Shown here in pieces: positions 6,739 through 8,462 of a DNA stretch of 8,462 bases. This stretch comes from Candidatus Gastranaerophilales bacterium (GTDB lineage Bacteria > Cyanobacteriota > Vampirovibrionia > Gastranaerophilales > UBA9971), in assembly GCA_028277195.1 (NCBI GenBank), contig JANQGS010000174.1, forward strand, positions 1 through 8,462, read 5' to 3'. A program made the translations under genes and the position numbers. Position 1 is the first letter of the stretch. Each line of letters opens with the position of its first letter. The notes under the pieces are model-generated. The model worked only from the letters and a program-made list of their open reading frames with translations, made no database searches and had not been told where the DNA came from.

Positions 6739-7662
6739 TCAACCGTCTTTATTAATCTTGCGGATAAGCTCTTTCATTACATTATCAGCCTTATCATGGC
6801 TTATCTGGCAGGTGCCCGCATTTTTATGCCCGCCTCCGTTGTATTTCAGCATCAGCTCACCGATATTGGTCCCGGATGTCTTATTAAGAATTGATTTTCC
6901 CACCGCAAAAACTGTATTTTGCTGCTTTAACCCCCATAATACGTGCATTGAGATGTTACATTCGGGATAAATGGCATAAACCATAAAGCGGTTGCCCGAG
7001 TATATGATTTCTTCATTCTTTAAATTAACCACTATAAGGTTATCATATATTGTGGAACACCTTATTAGCTGGTCCTTGAACTTATTTTCCATCCCAAAAT
7101 ACATCTCAATTCTTTCCTTCACGTCAGGAAGCTCAAGAATCTGGCTGATGGTAATGTCTTTACACTTTTCTATGAGCTCCATCATCAACTGGTAATTAGA
7201 AATCCTGAAATTCTTAAACCTTCCCAGGCCTGTTCTGGGGTCCATCAGGAAATTCAATAGAACCCACCCGTCGGGTTTTAATATTTCTTCTCTTGTAAAG
7301 TTGGCCGAGTCAGCTTTATCAACAGCTTCCAGAATTTCATCCCATCTTTTTGTGAACTTTACCTCCCCGCCGAAATAATCAAATAAAACCCTTGAAGCAG
7401 AAGGAGCAACAGGGTCAATGATGTGATTATCCGCAATCCCCTTAACCCTCACGGTCTCGCTAAGGTGGTGGTCAAACGCCAGGTAAACCCCCGCAACATA
7501 GGGCAGGTTAGTTGTTATATCCCTGTCTGTTATTTCTACTTTGCCGTCCTGCATATCTTTAGGATGAACAAATTTTATGTCATCAATCATATCCAGCTCT
7601 CTTAACAGGGCAGCGCATACCAGCCCGTCAAAGTCACTTCTGGTTACAAGTCTGTGTTTCAT
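6739..7662 (-). CDS. DHH/DHHA1-family phosphoesterase
   Basis: A 307-residue protein with the DHH superfamily layout. Near the N-terminus RLVTRSDFDGLVCAALL supplies metal-binding Asp residues (motif I). The signature FDHHLSE follows about 65 residues from the start, then IDPVAPSASRVLFDYF. The C-terminal DHHA1 part ends in the substrate-binding glycine motif YNGGGHKNAGTCQ. Such enzymes are Mn-dependent and hydrolyse phosphodiester or phosphoanhydride bonds in substrates such as oligonucleotides (NrnA), pAp, cyclic dinucleotides or polyphosphate. Annotated relatives are often called exopolyphosphatase-like, but the substrate cannot be chosen here. It appears cytoplasmic, without signal or membrane segments. 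The ATG at 7662 is preferred over one seven codons upstream (7683) because GGGAG lies 10 bases before it. It shares strand with the glucanotransferase gene upstream but is separated from the efflux operon by about 230 bases. Confidence 0.88.
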   Translation of the reverse strand: MKHRLVTRSDFDGLVCAALLRELDMIDDIKFVHPKDMQDGKVEITDRDITTNLPYVAGVYLAFDHHLSETVRVKGIADNHIIDPVAPSASRVLFDYFGGEVKFTKRWDEILEAVDKADSANFTREEILKPDGWVLLNFLMDPRTGLGRFKNFRISNYQLMMELIEKCKDITISQILELPDVKERIEMYFGMENKFKDQLIRCSTIYDNLIVVNLKNEEIIYSGNRFMVYAIYPECNISMHVLWGLKQQNTVFAVGKSILNKTSGTNIGELMLKYNGGGHKNAGTCQISHDKADNVMKELIRKINKDG

Positions 7663-7672
7663 ATATTTTATT

Positions 7673-7677
7673 CTCCC
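7673..7677 (-). promoter_or_regulatory. Ribosome-binding site deciding the DHH gene start
   Basis: GGGAG on the minus strand lies 10 bases before the ATG at 7660-7662. The upstream in-frame ATG at 7681-7683 has only a weak AAGAA before it. This favours the shorter protein, whose N-terminus MKHRLVTRSDFDG begins close to the first conserved motif, as is usual in the family. Confidence 0.6.
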
Positions 7678-7729
7678 GGACATATATTTCTTGCTATATA
7701 TTTATAGTACAAAATTATTCTGATTTTGA

Positions 7730-8462
7730 CTACATCAACTTTTCAAGTTTATTGATTAAATCCTTATGCCTGAGAATAAAGTCGTTGCCCCTTGCCTTCA
7801 GGGCAATAACCAGCGCTTCGGGCAAATTCAGGGCCTCCTTCTTTTCAAGCTGCTTGTAATAGAAGCATTCAAAATTATTGGGAACTCTTAATGACCAGTT
7901 CCGGCTGCCTGAGGTCCCCGGCATGTTGTATCTTTCCCTCATCCCGAAGAAATCAGGGAAAAATACCTGAATGTTTTCAGCCGGGCTGGCAAAAAGCTCG
8001 GCAAATTTCGCTGTAATAAATTTATGCCTGTTTTCCACGAGTTCCTGCCGGTCAAGCCCCAGGTCCCCGGCAAGGGTTGCCGCGTGACTTTCTATTTCGT
8101 TGTTCCGGCATAATTCATCTGCCCAGCAGGAGACAGGGGCGTTATCGTGGCTTCCGGCCATTACCCAGTGCCGGGGCTCGGTGTTTTTAACCCTGTAAGG
8201 ATGGTTTTCGTCCCCCGGGTCAACAAATTCCGTTACCCTCAGACCGCTTAGCCCCAGGTATTTCATTACCTGCACAACGGGGTTTGTTATTGTGCCGAGG
8301 TCTTCGCAGATAATCGCTTCCCTGCCAATGCCTTTTTCCCGTGCAGCCCGGATAACTATTTTTTCAAGGATTGCGGAGTATTGCCTTACCTGCTCGTCGC
8401 TGAGCCCGATGACCCTTTTTTCGTTTTCCGGCCCTACTTCAGGGTTAAGGTTTTCCTCATGG
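7730..8462 (-). CDS. malQ: 4-alpha-glucanotransferase (amylomaltase, GH77), C-terminal 243 residues
   Basis: The 5' part lies beyond the right edge of the window. The enzyme transfers alpha-1,4-glucan segments between maltooligosaccharides or to glucose, in glycogen/maltodextrin metabolism in the cytoplasm. GH77 marks seen here are AIICEDLGTITNPV, in which the Glu of EDLG is the family's acid/base residue (codon 8303-8305), and HWVMAGSHDNAPVSCWADEL, whose Asp (in HDN) matches the transition-state-stabilising carboxylate. Near the C-terminus MPGTSGSRNWSLRVP fits the family's 'PGT...NWxxR' region. The catalytic nucleophile Asp would be in the missing part. The frame is open through the right edge, so an apparent GTG start at 8275 is internal: EDLG lies upstream of it. 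The gene ends with TAG, 67 bases before the DHH gene. A promoter for the DHH gene in that gap is possible (TATAAA near its middle) but not convincing. Confidence 0.92.
   Translation of the reverse strand, partial: HEENLNPEVGPENEKRVIGLSDEQVRQYSAILEKIVIRAAREKGIGREAIICEDLGTITNPVVQVMKYLGLSGLRVTEFVDPGDENHPYRVKNTEPRHWVMAGSHDNAPVSCWADELCRNNEIESHAATLAGDLGLDRQELVENRHKFITAKFAELFASPAENIQVFFPDFFGMRERYNMPGTSGSRNWSLRVPNNFECFYYKQLEKKEALNLPEALVIALKARGNDFILRHKDLINKLEKLM

Noticed and set aside
6610..6894. Plus-strand open frame of 94 codons starting in the intergenic region
   Set aside because: Its second half runs antisense through the conserved C-terminus of the DHH gene, it resembles no known family, and no ribosome-binding site precedes its ATG (AAGGAG lies after it).
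8273..8275. GTG at 8275 as the start of the glucanotransferase
   Set aside because: The frame continues to the right edge and encodes the catalytic EDLG motif upstream, so this codon is internal.
1..8462. CRISPR arrays, tRNA or rRNA genes, insertion sequences, phage or toxin-antitoxin modules
   Set aside because: Reading both strands showed no repeated spacer pattern, transposase motif, tRNA-like fold or such gene pair; the window is nearly filled by the six genes described.

Overview
All six recognisable genes in this window lie on the minus strand, so the gene order below runs from the right end of the window to the left. The organism is a diderm (Gram-negative-type) bacterium, because the central operon encodes a complete tripartite RND efflux system with an outer-membrane channel. 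The phylum cannot be fixed from the sequence. Base composition is moderate, intergenic DNA is AT-rich, start codons include GTG, and genes overlap tightly.

Right flank: the C-terminal 243 codons of a GH77 4-alpha-glucanotransferase (malQ, running off the right edge), then a 67-base gap, then a complete DHH/DHHA1 phosphoesterase. Both look like housekeeping or storage-carbon and nucleotide/phosphate metabolism genes, with no obvious link to the efflux operon.

Centre: an AT-rich promoter region holds a large imperfect inverted repeat that covers the start of a TetR-family regulator gene. The regulator overlaps a periplasmic adaptor (membrane fusion protein) by 4 bases. The adaptor overlaps, by 14 bases, a 1473-residue protein that joins a full RND inner-membrane pump (HAE1/AcrB type) in frame to a full TolC-type outer-membrane factor through a segment that looks like a cleavable signal peptide. 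The regulator presumably controls its own operon by binding the inverted repeat.

Left flank: the fusion gene overlaps, by 11 bases, the start of a GT-C-type polytopic membrane protein that resembles ArnT/PMT-family glycosyltransferases and runs off the left edge.

The main point of interest is the pump-channel fusion. Its topology makes sense: the RND C-terminus is cytoplasmic, so a following signal peptide is correctly oriented to export the channel domain. The two parts also share trimeric 1:1 stoichiometry, while the adaptor, needed in different copy number, stays separate. The adaptor keeps the RxxxLxxxxxxS hairpin-tip motif that docks to TolC-like channels.
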